NCBI GenBank assembly: GCA_023391695.1
Contig: JAEWAK010000057.1
Location: 16,123 to 80,122, forward strand
Direction: 5' to 3'
Origin: Bacillota bacterium
GTDB taxonomy: Bacteria > Bacillota > Clostridia > Lachnospirales > Lachnospiraceae
DNA length: 64,000 nucleotides
Below the pieces are notes generated by a model. That model searched no databases and was not told the DNA's origin. It saw only the letters and a program-made list of their open reading frames with translations. The translations under genes were made by a program, and so were the position numbers. Positions 7,123 to 16,180 of this stretch are shown here, one piece after another (the stretch's first letter is position 1; each line of letters starts with the position of its first letter).

Positions 7123-8895
7123 ATGCCGAAAATATATAAAAATTTTATATCGGGATTTCGGAAGGCCATCAGTAATGTTTCGGTGGGAAAAAATATGTTC
7201 ATACAGGGATGTATGATTGCCGTATTGATGACCGTGCTGATCTGTACTAACTTTTGGGCGATCCATATTATTAATAACCAGTTGATCGAAACCAACCGGA
7301 AAATGCTGAAATTATATACGAACAAACTGGATGAACAATTATACGATATTGAGAAACAGATGGCCCGTTTTATTGTAGATAATTCATACTTTTTCAGGGG
7401 AGTGGAAAGAAAGGATAAGGAAAGTCCATATATGGCCAAAAAACTGGATACCTTATTAAAATCTTCTTTTATCGGCTATCAGGATATGGGCGGTGTTTTT
7501 ATTTATAATACCCTGCAGGACACATTTATCAGCTATAATATCAGTGATACTTTTTACAATTATCCTTCTCTGGCGGGGGACTGGTTCAAAAACCAGTGTA
7601 AATTATATGAAAAACAGAATACTTCGGATACCAGGCACTGGATCTGCCGTAAAGTGGATGACGATTACAGTCTCATCCGGATTATGAAATCCGGCCATTT
7701 TTATATTGGGGGCTATATTAAGACAGATCGGATTTTAAACAAGCTGGATGATGAGTATAAAAATTCCTATGAGCATCTTATCTTTAAAGATGAAAAGGAT
7801 AACTTGATGACGGATAAACAATTCAACGTAGAAAAACCAATGGGGTTTCAGAATAAAAATACCATAACTTACAGCCTGGAGGACGGCAGTAAGTTTACTG
7901 CATTAGAAAGAAAGTCTTCCGTATCATCCCTGAAATTGGTGGCATTTCACCGCAATACGGCATTGATATTGGGATTACAGGGAATGCAGGTCATCGTATT
8001 TTTACTGGCAAATGTATTTCTGGTATTTATGGGAGGGTTAATCTGGTATACCAGACAGAACCTGATTATGCCTATTACTTCATTGGTAACTGCCATGGAG
8101 CAGGTGAAACAGGGGAGCCTGGAAGTGAGGATTCAGGAAAAGGCCCATTACCAGGAATTCCAGAAACTGTTTGAGCGGTTTAATGAAATGGTTATGGAAA
8201 TAAAAGCTTTAAAAATAGATGTATATGAGAAAAAAATAAACAATCAGAGGACAAGGCTTAAGTTTCTGAAGCTTCAGATCAACCCCCATTTTTTTCTGAA
8301 TTCCCTGAATGTAATTTACAGTCTGGCCCTGACACAGAACATCGCTGTCATTAAGGAGATGGTTATGCGTCTTACCAGGCATTCCAGGTATATGCTGAAA
8401 ATTGATAATAATCTCGTACAACTGAAAGATGAATCCGGATATATCGATAACTATATCGAAATCCAGAAACTAAGGTATTCCTTTCAGTTAAAATATACTC
8501 TGGAGGCAGAGGAAATAACCGGGGAATATAAAATTCCGCCCCTGCTGATTTACACCTTTGTGGAGAATGCGGTAAAATACGGCCTTCGTGAGGAACGGGG
8601 AGAAATTGAGATCAGAGTTAAGGCTCATATTGTTAAATATGAAGAAAAAGAATATCTGGAAATAAACATAGAAGATAATGGCCCGGGTTTCTCCGATGAA
8701 AAACTTCTTTCACAGCTGAATGCGGGCGAAATTATTGTAGATCCCCAGGGGGAAGAACATTATGGCATAGCAAATGTAAAGCAAAGACTGGATATTCTGT
8801 ACGGCCCCGGTGCGGCCATCCGGTTTGGCAACAGGCAGCAGGGAGGGGCTCTGGTACATATGGTAATACCCGCAGATATAACGGAAGAGGGCTGA
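7123..8895 (+). CDS. YesM/LytS-type sensor histidine kinase (sugar locus I)
   Basis: This membrane sensor kinase probably phosphorylates the response regulator encoded just downstream. A membrane helix near the N-terminus (IAVLMTVLICTN) and a second one at about residues 283-308 (VIVFLLANVFLVFMGGLIW) enclose an extracellular sensor domain. A HAMP-like linker follows, then the His_kinase box LQINPHFFLNSLN with the phosphorylated histidine at about residue 389, and a C-terminal ATPase domain with ENAVKYGL, EDNGPGF and GIANVKQRL. The frame is open from TTG 7057; the ATG at 7123 has an AGAGGT site before it and gives 590 residues. The start is the least certain part. Confidence 0.88.
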   Translation: MPKIYKNFISGFRKAISNVSVGKNMFIQGCMIAVLMTVLICTNFWAIHIINNQLIETNRKMLKLYTNKLDEQLYDIEKQMARFIVDNSYFFRGVERKDKESPYMAKKLDTLLKSSFIGYQDMGGVFIYNTLQDTFISYNISDTFYNYPSLAGDWFKNQCKLYEKQNTSDTRHWICRKVDDDYSLIRIMKSGHFYIGGYIKTDRILNKLDDEYKNSYEHLIFKDEKDNLMTDKQFNVEKPMGFQNKNTITYSLEDGSKFTALERKSSVSSLKLVAFHRNTALILGLQGMQVIVFLLANVFLVFMGGLIWYTRQNLIMPITSLVTAMEQVKQGSLEVRIQEKAHYQEFQKLFERFNEMVMEIKALKIDVYEKKINNQRTRLKFLKLQINPHFFLNSLNVIYSLALTQNIAVIKEMVMRLTRHSRYMLKIDNNLVQLKDESGYIDNYIEIQKLRYSFQLKYTLEAEEITGEYKIPPLLIYTFVENAVKYGLREERGEIEIRVKAHIVKYEEKEYLEINIEDNGPGFSDEKLLSQLNAGEIIVDPQGEEHYGIANVKQRLDILYGPGAAIRFGNRQQGGALVHMVIPADITEEG

Positions 8896-8955
8896 TATCC
8901 CCCAATATAATAAAAGGTACAGTCAGCAGTTATTTCATCATAAGGAGGATAGAAC

Positions 8956-10560
8956 ATGCAGTTACTGATTGTAGACGATGAGGTACTGGCGGCAGACGGT
9001 TTGAAATTTCTGATAGACTGGAACCAGTTGAATATCAACCGGATTTATACCGCATACAGTGCCCTGGAAGCAAAGAAAATCATCCAAAAAGAAGAGATAG
9101 ATATCGTAATCAGCGATATAGAAATGCCGGTCGAAAACGGCCTTAATTTATTAAAATGGATGCGGAGTGAAAACTGCCAGGCTGAAAATATATTCCTTAC
9201 CTGCCATGAAAATTTTAATTATGCCCGTGAAGCCCTGATTTTAGGAAGTTCGGATTATCTGCTGAAACCGGTAGAACCGGAGGAATTAATAAAAGCGGTA
9301 AAAAACTCACAAAATAAGCTGAATCTTAAGAAAAAAGCGGAAATTAACCGCCTCTATGCGGAGAAAATGAAGAAGAACGAGGCTATACTGGATCATATCT
9401 GGTACTGCAATCTGGTAAAAGGAAGATTAGCCGATTCCAAACCGGACTTAATCAGGCAGTGCAGAGAACACAATATTTTGATGAATGCGGAAGATAAACT
9501 GATGTTTATTTATTTCGTCATAAAAAAAGTGGATGAGCCTTTCCGGTTATGGGAGACGGAGATATATGATTTTGTTTTTACAAATGTGGCGAATGAGTGC
9601 CTGGACTTAAAGCCTTCGGAAAAAGTTTTTTCCTATGCCGGAGCCAACAGGCACAGTGATACCTATGGTGCCATCATTCTGGAACATTTCCATTCCCTTG
9701 GTGATATTACAAAGGCCTGTAAAAGGTTTGTTAAATGGATGAAGCAGGAGTATGGCACGTCTGTTTCCTGTTATATTGATGATTTTACGTGGATTGACAG
9801 GTTGAATGAGCAGTCGGAAAAGCTTTGCCGGATCGATGGGAAAAATCAATGGGAGGAAGCCATTGTCCTGATATGCAGGGATGAGCTGGAACCTGTTCCC
9901 TATAGGAAACATAATCAGAAGCTTTGGGAAATCCTCTGGAAGGAGGGAAAGACGGATGTTTTACTGGATAAAATCCATTCTATGCTGGAAACCTATCTGG
10001 CCCAGGGAATTCTGACGCCCCAGATAATGGAGGCGGGAATAAAAGATTTTAATTCACTGGCATTTAAAATGATGCAAAGCAACAGATTTGATACCAATGT
10101 TCTCTGGGAGCAGGAGGAGTTTTATAATCTATTCCGGGAAGCCTATAAATCCATTGAAAATACCATGAAACTGTTCCGGTATCTGGTTAAAAAAGAAAAA
10201 GAGGTAAGAAAAACGGGACCGGAAGAGGGTAACAGTTCCATTGTTGAACAGGTGAAGAAATATATTGCCATGAATATCAATGAAGAAATCACCAGATCCA
10301 TGCTGTCGGAGCACGTTCACCTGAACCGGGATTACTTAAACCGGCTTTTTAAAAAAGAAACCGGAAAGTCATTGTCGGAATACATTGTGGAGGAAAAAAT
10401 GAATGTGGCGAAAGAGCTGCTGGTAATGACGGATATGCCGGTCGGTGACATTGGCTATTGGGTTGGCTACAATAATTTTTCCTATTTTTCCTCCTATTTT
10501 AAGAAAATAACGGGTTATTCGGCAGCCGCATACAGAAATAAGTTTCGGGAAGATAAATAA
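8956..10560 (+). CDS. YesN-type response regulator with AraC DNA-binding domain (sugar locus I)
   Basis: The N-terminal receiver domain (about residues 1-120) has the acidic pair at 7-8, the phospho-acceptor Asp54 in VISDIEMP, and a lysine in YLLKPV. A long middle region of unknown fold follows. The last 100 residues are an AraC-type pair of helix-turn-helix motifs, with VHLNRDYLNRLFKKETGKS and VGYNNFSYFSSYFKKITG. The ATG at 8956 is preceded by AAGGAGG. Kinase and regulator lie 60 bases apart and directly before the transporter genes, so by analogy with related systems this regulator most likely activates the locus I transporter in response to its sugar. Confidence 0.9.
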   Translation: MQLLIVDDEVLAADGLKFLIDWNQLNINRIYTAYSALEAKKIIQKEEIDIVISDIEMPVENGLNLLKWMRSENCQAENIFLTCHENFNYAREALILGSSDYLLKPVEPEELIKAVKNSQNKLNLKKKAEINRLYAEKMKKNEAILDHIWYCNLVKGRLADSKPDLIRQCREHNILMNAEDKLMFIYFVIKKVDEPFRLWETEIYDFVFTNVANECLDLKPSEKVFSYAGANRHSDTYGAIILEHFHSLGDITKACKRFVKWMKQEYGTSVSCYIDDFTWIDRLNEQSEKLCRIDGKNQWEEAIVLICRDELEPVPYRKHNQKLWEILWKEGKTDVLLDKIHSMLETYLAQGILTPQIMEAGIKDFNSLAFKMMQSNRFDTNVLWEQEEFYNLFREAYKSIENTMKLFRYLVKKEKEVRKTGPEEGNSSIVEQVKKYIAMNINEEITRSMLSEHVHLNRDYLNRLFKKETGKSLSEYIVEEKMNVAKELLVMTDMPVGDIGYWVGYNNFSYFSSYFKKITGYSAAAYRNKFREDK

Positions 10561-10589
10561 ATTAGGGTGTGTTTTCAAATACGCACTAG

Positions 10590-10646
10590 GGACTGTGCAA
10601 TAGTTTTACTTTGAGTAAAGCGACGAATTTGCACAAGTCCTTTTTT
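10590..10646 (+). terminator. Terminator after the locus I regulator
   Basis: GGACTGTGCAA (10590-10600) pairs with TTGCACAAGTCC (10629-10640) with one bulged base, followed by six T residues. A second small stem (TTTACT/AGTAAA) sits in the loop. Confidence 0.75.
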
Positions 10647-10852
10647 ATTTAATAGAAAATTTTACAATTTACTATTAAATAGAAAACCTACCAGGCTTGA
10701 TCGCATGACTTGTCAAGAAAAATTGTCCCTAAAGTGACAGCGCGTCAGCGTCAGTGCCAGAGTCTGGCAAGCCAGACTCCATTTTTTTTAATAAAAAGTC
10801 TGCTTTGTGAAAATATATAGTCGTGTTTCTAAAAGACGGTATAAGCAGGTTC
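10647..10852. other. Intergenic region with dispersed 19-mer and a second terminator-like hairpin
   Basis: This gap contains the 19-mer taaagtgacagcgcgtcag (10730-10748), found again at 27050-27068 upstream of the second sugar transporter. It also holds a hairpin GAGTCTGGC/GCCAGACTC (10760-10768 with 10771-10779) followed by eight T residues, which has all the marks of a Rho-independent terminator on the plus strand. No gene was found between the two terminators; a small transcript ending here cannot be excluded. Confidence 0.55.
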
Positions 10853-10882
10853 TGTTACAATAAGCCTATCTTGTTAACAAGA
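10853..10882 (+). promoter_or_regulatory. Candidate promoter and operator of the locus I transporter
   Basis: TGTTACAAT (10853-10861) is an extended -10 element. Right after it, at the expected transcription start, lies the perfect 14-bp palindrome tcttgttaacaaga (10869-10882). No good -35 box is visible, as expected for a promoter that needs an activator such as the AraC-type regulator upstream. The function is inferred from position. Confidence 0.45.
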
Positions 10883-10905
10883 ATAATCATATTGGGAGGT
10901 TTACT

Positions 10906-12552
10906 ATGAAAAAGTTAAGAAAGTTGACTGCGATACTGTTGGTGGCCTGCATGTCGGCAGGGCTGCTGACAGCCTGTAAGGACAGCAGTACGGACAAAAC
11001 ATCAGGAAGTGTAACGACCGGGGAGAATACGAAAAGCAGCGAAAGCACGGAGGGAAGTACGGCGGATACGGCCAAAACACAAACCGCAGAAGCCGGGAAG
11101 GTGAAGCTTCCGCTGGCGGACGGAGCCAATTTATCCTTATGGTGTTCCATTGATTCGACTACGGCGAATAATATAACAAACTACGGTGAAACACCTGCCT
11201 CTAAGGAACTGGAGAAACGGACCGGAGTACATATCGAATATTCCCATCCATCTTCCACAACCCAGCAGGAGCAATTCAATTTACTGGTTGCCTCCGGAAA
11301 TTTGCCGGATATTATGTGGTATAACACCAGCAGTGCTTATTATTCCGGAGGACTGGATGCAATGGTGACGGACGGGAATTTTCTGGATTTAAATGATTAT
11401 AAGGAATATATGCCCAATTATTATGCGGCGGTGAACCGTAATGCGGAAACGAAACGCCAGTGCTACACCGATGAAGGGCGTATGGCAGTCGCATGGATGT
11501 TAAATATAGAAAAAGAATGGGACTGGGGCGGACCTTTGATCCGTGAGGACTGGCTCAGGGAATGCGGGCTGGAAGTGCCGAAGACCTATGACGACTGGAC
11601 AGCGATGCTTACGGCTTTCAAAGACAAATATGGTGCGGCGGCACCCGTATTAACCGGTTCAAAAACCTTGTTTAATATGCTGGATGATATTAATGCTGGC
11701 TTTGGGGTAAGTGACGATTTCTATAATCTGGATAAGGCGGCAACTTACGGACCGGTTCAGGAAGGATATAAAGAATTCCTTACCCTTATGAATGAGTGGT
11801 ATAAAAAAGGTTTGCTGGACCCGGAGTTTATGACCAGGGACAGCGGAGACCTGACAACACTGGCCAACGGACAGACCGGGGCATTATTGTTCGGTGTCTG
11901 GACGCAGCCCACCATTTATAAAGCCCAGTATAATGTTGATATGATTCCGGCTCCCTATCCGTCAAAAGACGGTTCCGTTACGCATCTGGGCTGGCAGCAG
12001 TACGAGATCTGCTCTGATGCGGTAGGTATCACTACCTCCTGTGAGGATCCGGTTTTAGCGGCTAAGTGGATTGATTACCTGTATACGGAAGACGGCAGTG
12101 TATTGAGAAATTATGGTGTGGAAGGCGTAAGCTTTGAGTATATTGACGGTGTTCCCCAGTTTAACCAGGAAGTCCGTGATAAGAGGGCAACCGGAAACTA
12201 CAGCAATTACGACTGGATCGGTATCTGCCAGGGCATTGGTATCTATGACTGGAAGAATAATTTATATGGAAATGATGAAAAGAATTTAGCCTGTTATGAT
12301 GTGTGGGATTCTTCCACCGATGGGGCCTATACCATGCCGCCCATTACTTTAACCTCGGAGGAAGGTACTGATTTTTCCGCCATGATGGGTGATATTAAAA
12401 CCTATGTGGAGGAATGCACCATAAAATTTGTAACGGGATCCATGGATGTTAATTCGGATTGGGACAGCTATATAACCCAGGTTAAGTCCATGGGTATAGA
12501 CCAGGCTGCCGCATTGAAACAGGCCGCCCTTGACCGATACTATGCCCGCTAG
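10906..12552 (+). CDS. Sugar ABC transporter solute-binding lipoprotein (locus I)
   Basis: This extracellular lipoprotein probably captures an oligosaccharide and delivers it to the two permeases downstream. The signal peptide ends in the lipobox LTAC with the lipidated cysteine at about residue 24, followed by a Ser/Thr-rich linker to about residue 65. The rest is a family 1 (LplA/YtcQ-like) binding protein of 548 residues. The ATG at 10906 is preceded by GGGAGGT. No ATPase gene is nearby; transporters of this class usually share an MsmX-type ATPase encoded elsewhere. The neighbouring GH39 enzyme suggests a xylo-oligosaccharide substrate, which is inference. Confidence 0.88.
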   Translation: MKKLRKLTAILLVACMSAGLLTACKDSSTDKTSGSVTTGENTKSSESTEGSTADTAKTQTAEAGKVKLPLADGANLSLWCSIDSTTANNITNYGETPASKELEKRTGVHIEYSHPSSTTQQEQFNLLVASGNLPDIMWYNTSSAYYSGGLDAMVTDGNFLDLNDYKEYMPNYYAAVNRNAETKRQCYTDEGRMAVAWMLNIEKEWDWGGPLIREDWLRECGLEVPKTYDDWTAMLTAFKDKYGAAAPVLTGSKTLFNMLDDINAGFGVSDDFYNLDKAATYGPVQEGYKEFLTLMNEWYKKGLLDPEFMTRDSGDLTTLANGQTGALLFGVWTQPTIYKAQYNVDMIPAPYPSKDGSVTHLGWQQYEICSDAVGITTSCEDPVLAAKWIDYLYTEDGSVLRNYGVEGVSFEYIDGVPQFNQEVRDKRATGNYSNYDWIGICQGIGIYDWKNNLYGNDEKNLACYDVWDSSTDGAYTMPPITLTSEEGTDFSAMMGDIKTYVEECTIKFVTGSMDVNSDWDSYITQVKSMGIDQAAALKQAALDRYYAR

Positions 12553-12597
12553 TGGATTACTGTGTATATCCGGGGCTGCTGCAGGTATAAAGTTTAA

Positions 12598-12626
12598 CCT
12601 GCAAAAGACTTCCCGTCTTTTGCAGG
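12598..12626 (+). promoter_or_regulatory. Hairpin between binding protein and permease genes
   Basis: A perfect 12-bp stem, CCTGCAAAAGAC with GTCTTTTGCAGG (12598-12609 and 12615-12626), encloses a 5-base loop. No T-run follows, so it is more likely an mRNA-protecting or partial-termination hairpin, a common means of producing more binding protein than permease. Confidence 0.6.
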
Positions 12627-12702
12627 CGGGAGGTTACGGTTCAGCCAGGGATACCGTAAGACTTAATAGTAACACCGGGAGTAAAAGGAGGAGGTCATAC
12701 CC

Positions 12703-13614
12703 ATGATAGGGAACATAATAAAAAAGGATATAAAAAAGAATTATCCGTTATATTTATTGATCTTACCGACACTGATATATTTTCTGGTATTTTCCTATGG
12801 GCCGTTGGTGGGACTGATCATGGCATTTGAAAACTATAAACCCAAATCAGGCTTTTTTGGAAGCCAGTTTGTCGGGTTAAAGCATTTTCAGGATTTCTTC
12901 GGAAGTTATTACTTTATCCGTTTATTAAAAAATACTTTTTTAATCAGTTTTTATGATCTGTTATTCGGTTTCCCTGCGCCGATTATATTTGCACTGCTGT
13001 TAAATGAAGTACGTCATAAGTTCTTTAAGAAAACCATCCAGACCATCAGCTATCTACCTTATTTTGTTTCCCTGGTGGTAGTGTGCAGCCTGGTTACCCA
13101 ATTTACAAACGGTGCGGGTATGATTACCCAGATATGGTCATTTTTTACCGGAAAGAATCCTCAGAATTTACTGGCACTTCCGGAATATTTCAGGTCAATT
13201 TTTGTAGGCAGCGGTATATGGCAGAATCTGGGCTATAACAGCATCATTTTCATTGCCGCCCTGGCAGGGGTTGACCAGGAGCTTTATGAAGCGGCGGTAT
13301 TGGATGGTGCCAACCGGTGGAAGCAGACACTTCATGTTACCCTGCCCGGTATTTCCGCCACAATCGTTATTCTGCTGATTCTGCGCTGCGGAAGCCTGCT
13401 GAATGTAGGTTATGAGAAAATCATTTTATTATACGGACCCAACACCTATGAAACCGGTGATGTTATATCCAGTTTTGTCTACCGGAAAGGTTTACAGGAG
13501 TTTAATTACGGATATTCCACGGCGGTTGGCCTGTTTAATTCCGTCGTGTCCCTGATCTTATTGCTGGCGGTAAATAAAATCAGCAAAAAAGCAACCAATA
13601 CGAGTTTATTTTAG
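12703..13614 (+). CDS. Sugar ABC transporter permease, LplB type (locus I)
   Basis: This is the first of two membrane subunits of the locus I importer. Six membrane segments are visible, starting with YLLILPTLIYFLVFSYGPLVG. The cytoplasmic EAA loop that contacts the ATPase is clear (ELYEAAVLDGANRWKQTLHVTLP). The 303-residue length fits the LplB family. The ATG at 12703 follows an AAAGGAGGAGG site. It is co-oriented with, and 11 bp from, the next permease gene. Confidence 0.9.
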   Translation: MIGNIIKKDIKKNYPLYLLILPTLIYFLVFSYGPLVGLIMAFENYKPKSGFFGSQFVGLKHFQDFFGSYYFIRLLKNTFLISFYDLLFGFPAPIIFALLLNEVRHKFFKKTIQTISYLPYFVSLVVVCSLVTQFTNGAGMITQIWSFFTGKNPQNLLALPEYFRSIFVGSGIWQNLGYNSIIFIAALAGVDQELYEAAVLDGANRWKQTLHVTLPGISATIVILLILRCGSLLNVGYEKIILLYGPNTYETGDVISSFVYRKGLQEFNYGYSTAVGLFNSVVSLILLLAVNKISKKATNTSLF

Positions 13615-13625
13615 GAGGAAGGGTC

Positions 13626-14507
13626 ATGGTTCAGTCAAAATCCATAAGTTACAAAATATTTCAAGTTTTTAATTATACGCTCCTTTCTCTTATCGCATTT
13701 TTATGTCTGGCTCCCATGCTTCATACATTATTTGCATCCTTTAGTAACCCGTCCAGACTGGGAGCTCATGTGGGTATTATATTAAAACCTCTTGGCTTTA
13801 CACTGGAAGGATATAAACTGGTTCTGAATAATCCCAACATATATACGGGATATGTAAATACCGTCCTGTATGTAACCGGGTCGGTTGGTATCGGGCTTGT
13901 ACTGACAGTGACCAGCAGTTATGTATTATCCAGAAAAAGACTGTATTTTAAAAACGGCCTTATGTTTTTTATTGTATTTTCCATGCTGTTTAACGGCGGT
14001 ATTATACCCTTTTACATGATAGTCCGCAATCTCGGCTGGCTTGACAGCAGGCTTGCTTTGATAATTCCCGGCTGTGTCAATGCATTTAACATTATAATAA
14101 TGAGAACGTCCATGGCCGAGATACCCGACAGCCTGGAAGAAGCGGCAAGAATTGACGGCGCCGGCAGCCTGACGGTTTTATTGAAGGTTATTATTCCCCT
14201 GTCCAAAGCAACCATTGCCGTTATTATCCTTTTCAGCGCCGTCGCACAGTGGAATGCCTGGTTTAATGCCTCCATGTTCCTTCAGGACAGAAGCTTATAT
14301 CCCCTCCAGCTGGTATTAAGGGATATTTTAATTAAAAATGATACGTCACAGATGGGGCGTGAGGATATGGAAAGCAGTATGGCTATCTATAAGGAATTGA
14401 TAAAATACTGTACAACAGTCGTGGCAACCGTACCGATCCTTTTAGTGTATCCTTTTGTACAAAAACACTTTGTAAAGGGGGTTATGATCGGTTCCATAAA
14501 AGGATAG
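13626..14507 (+). CDS. Sugar ABC transporter permease, YtcP/LplC type (locus I)
   Basis: This is the second membrane subunit of the locus I importer, 293 residues with six membrane segments. The EAA motif SLEEAARIDGAGSLTVLLKV is present, and the C-terminus FVKGVMIGSIKG is typical of the YtcP/LplC family. The ATG at 13626 is preceded by TTAGGAGGAAGG. In the gap after the gene a short hairpin CAAAAGCT/AGCTTTTG (14545-14564) lies without a T-run, so transcription may continue into the GH39 gene. Confidence 0.9.
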   Translation: MVQSKSISYKIFQVFNYTLLSLIAFLCLAPMLHTLFASFSNPSRLGAHVGIILKPLGFTLEGYKLVLNNPNIYTGYVNTVLYVTGSVGIGLVLTVTSSYVLSRKRLYFKNGLMFFIVFSMLFNGGIIPFYMIVRNLGWLDSRLALIIPGCVNAFNIIIMRTSMAEIPDSLEEAARIDGAGSLTVLLKVIIPLSKATIAVIILFSAVAQWNAWFNASMFLQDRSLYPLQLVLRDILIKNDTSQMGREDMESSMAIYKELIKYCTTVVATVPILLVYPFVQKHFVKGVMIGSIKG

Positions 14508-14644
14508 TGAAATAGTTATTACCGGCGTACCAAACGTCAAAATACAAAAGCTAAAAAGCTTTTGATGCTGCATATAAAATGATATGGATTTAAAAAGATA
14601 TTGTATATTTTGAAAACAGCCCCCGGCTGTAGATTGGAGAGATT

Positions 14645-16180
14645 ATGCATCAATTTATATTGGATTTCAACGGTTCGAAAAAAACTTTAAAGCCTTACTG
14701 GAATATGTGTGTGGGAAGCTGCCACGGAACCACTGCGCTGCGGGAGGATTACCGCCGCCAGCTTAAACGGTGTCAGCGGGAACTTGGCTTTCGGTATGTA
14801 CGTTTTCACGGTTTATTTGATGATGATATGAGCGTATTGACAAAGCCCATGATGCGGGGTGGGAAGGGAGAAGAATATGTGGTTTCCTTTACCAATATTG
14901 ATTCCGTTTTTGATTTTCTGCTTTCCATCAATATGAAGCCTTTTATCGAAATCGGCTTTATGCCGGAATGCCTCAAATCAAAGAATACCACGATTTTCCA
15001 CTACAAGGGAAATACGTCTAAGCCCTGTGATTATGAACGTTTTGACTGGCTGGTCAAAACCTTTGCGGAGCATTTAATCTGCCGGTATGGACTGGATGAA
15101 GTCAGGCAATGGTTCTTTGAAGTGTGGAATGAGCCAAACCTTGGCGGACCGGATTCACCCTTTGGCTTCTGGTCGGATACCATGGAGGAATACTTCAACC
15201 TCTATGAACATACGGCACGGACATTGAAGGCCGTGGATAAACGCCTTAAGGTGGGAGGGCCTGCAACTTCCAATAATGCATGGATCCCTGAGTTTACAGG
15301 CTTTTGCAGGAAAAATGATGTGCCGGTGGATTTTGTATCCACCCATCATTATCCGACGGATGTGATATTAGGCTATGGGGTGGAGGACAGCCAGAATTTC
15401 ATAGCTCCAAAGGAAGGGGAAACCCCGGAGGAATTTTTCCTGCGCCGTGAAGAAGGCATGAAAACCATCTGGAAGGGTGTGGACCGGGGGGTTCTGACCG
15501 GGATGACGAAAAAAGCGGTAAAGGAAGCCGGCGGACTCCCCGTGTATTATACGGAATGGAACAGTATGGGAGGCTTGCCTTCCGACGGACCCTTTGGTGC
15601 TTCTTTCATTTTAAAGACGGTAATGGATTCCGTGGATCTGGCGGAGGGTTATTCTTACTGGACTTTTTCGGATATTTTCGAAGAAAGCGGAATGCCGTAC
15701 AAACCTTTTCATGGGGGCTTTGGCCTCCTTACGCTCCAGGGAATTCCCAAAGCAGCCTACAGGGCCTTTGAACTGTTAAATAAACTGGGGGAGGAATTAT
15801 ACGACGGTTCTTATCATGAAGGCACCGTTGATATTTACGCCGTGAATAAAAGCACCAGCAGCGCAGTCCGGTTTCTTGCCGTAAACCATCATTCCCTGCT
15901 TCATGAAATCATAGAGGAAAAAATAGAAATTACTCTTGAAGGTTATAGGGATACCGTAAAAGCACAGGTAGAATACCTGGATGAGAAACATGGTAATGCA
16001 TTCGGTACATGGCAGGAGATGGGGGAGCCGGACTATCTGACAAAGGCGCAGCTTGCCATACTGGAAGGGGCCTCCTGCACTCAGGCCGAAACTTTGCCGG
16101 TTGAAAGTGCGGATGGCAGGAACACGGTAAACTTTACACTGCCGCCAATGGGGGCCGCATTGGTCACATTTTATTTATAA
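14645..16180 (+). CDS. GH39 family glycoside hydrolase, probable beta-xylosidase
   Basis: The enzyme probably releases xylose from the non-reducing end of xylo-oligosaccharides in the cytoplasm, as it lacks a signal peptide. The GH39 catalytic pair is clear: acid/base Glu163 in EVWNEPN and nucleophile Glu304 in YYTEWN. Other family landmarks are RFHGLFDD near residue 53 and HHYPTD at 234. The distance between the two glutamates is larger than in the classical 500-residue xylosidases because of an insertion around residues 240-290. It is 511 residues long and ends by overlapping the convergent LysR gene by 10 bp. Other GH39 activities (for example on arabinosides) are possible. Confidence 0.85.
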   Translation: MHQFILDFNGSKKTLKPYWNMCVGSCHGTTALREDYRRQLKRCQRELGFRYVRFHGLFDDDMSVLTKPMMRGGKGEEYVVSFTNIDSVFDFLLSINMKPFIEIGFMPECLKSKNTTIFHYKGNTSKPCDYERFDWLVKTFAEHLICRYGLDEVRQWFFEVWNEPNLGGPDSPFGFWSDTMEEYFNLYEHTARTLKAVDKRLKVGGPATSNNAWIPEFTGFCRKNDVPVDFVSTHHYPTDVILGYGVEDSQNFIAPKEGETPEEFFLRREEGMKTIWKGVDRGVLTGMTKKAVKEAGGLPVYYTEWNSMGGLPSDGPFGASFILKTVMDSVDLAEGYSYWTFSDIFEESGMPYKPFHGGFGLLTLQGIPKAAYRAFELLNKLGEELYDGSYHEGTVDIYAVNKSTSSAVRFLAVNHHSLLHEIIEEKIEITLEGYRDTVKAQVEYLDEKHGNAFGTWQEMGEPDYLTKAQLAILEGASCTQAETLPVESADGRNTVNFTLPPMGAALVTFYL

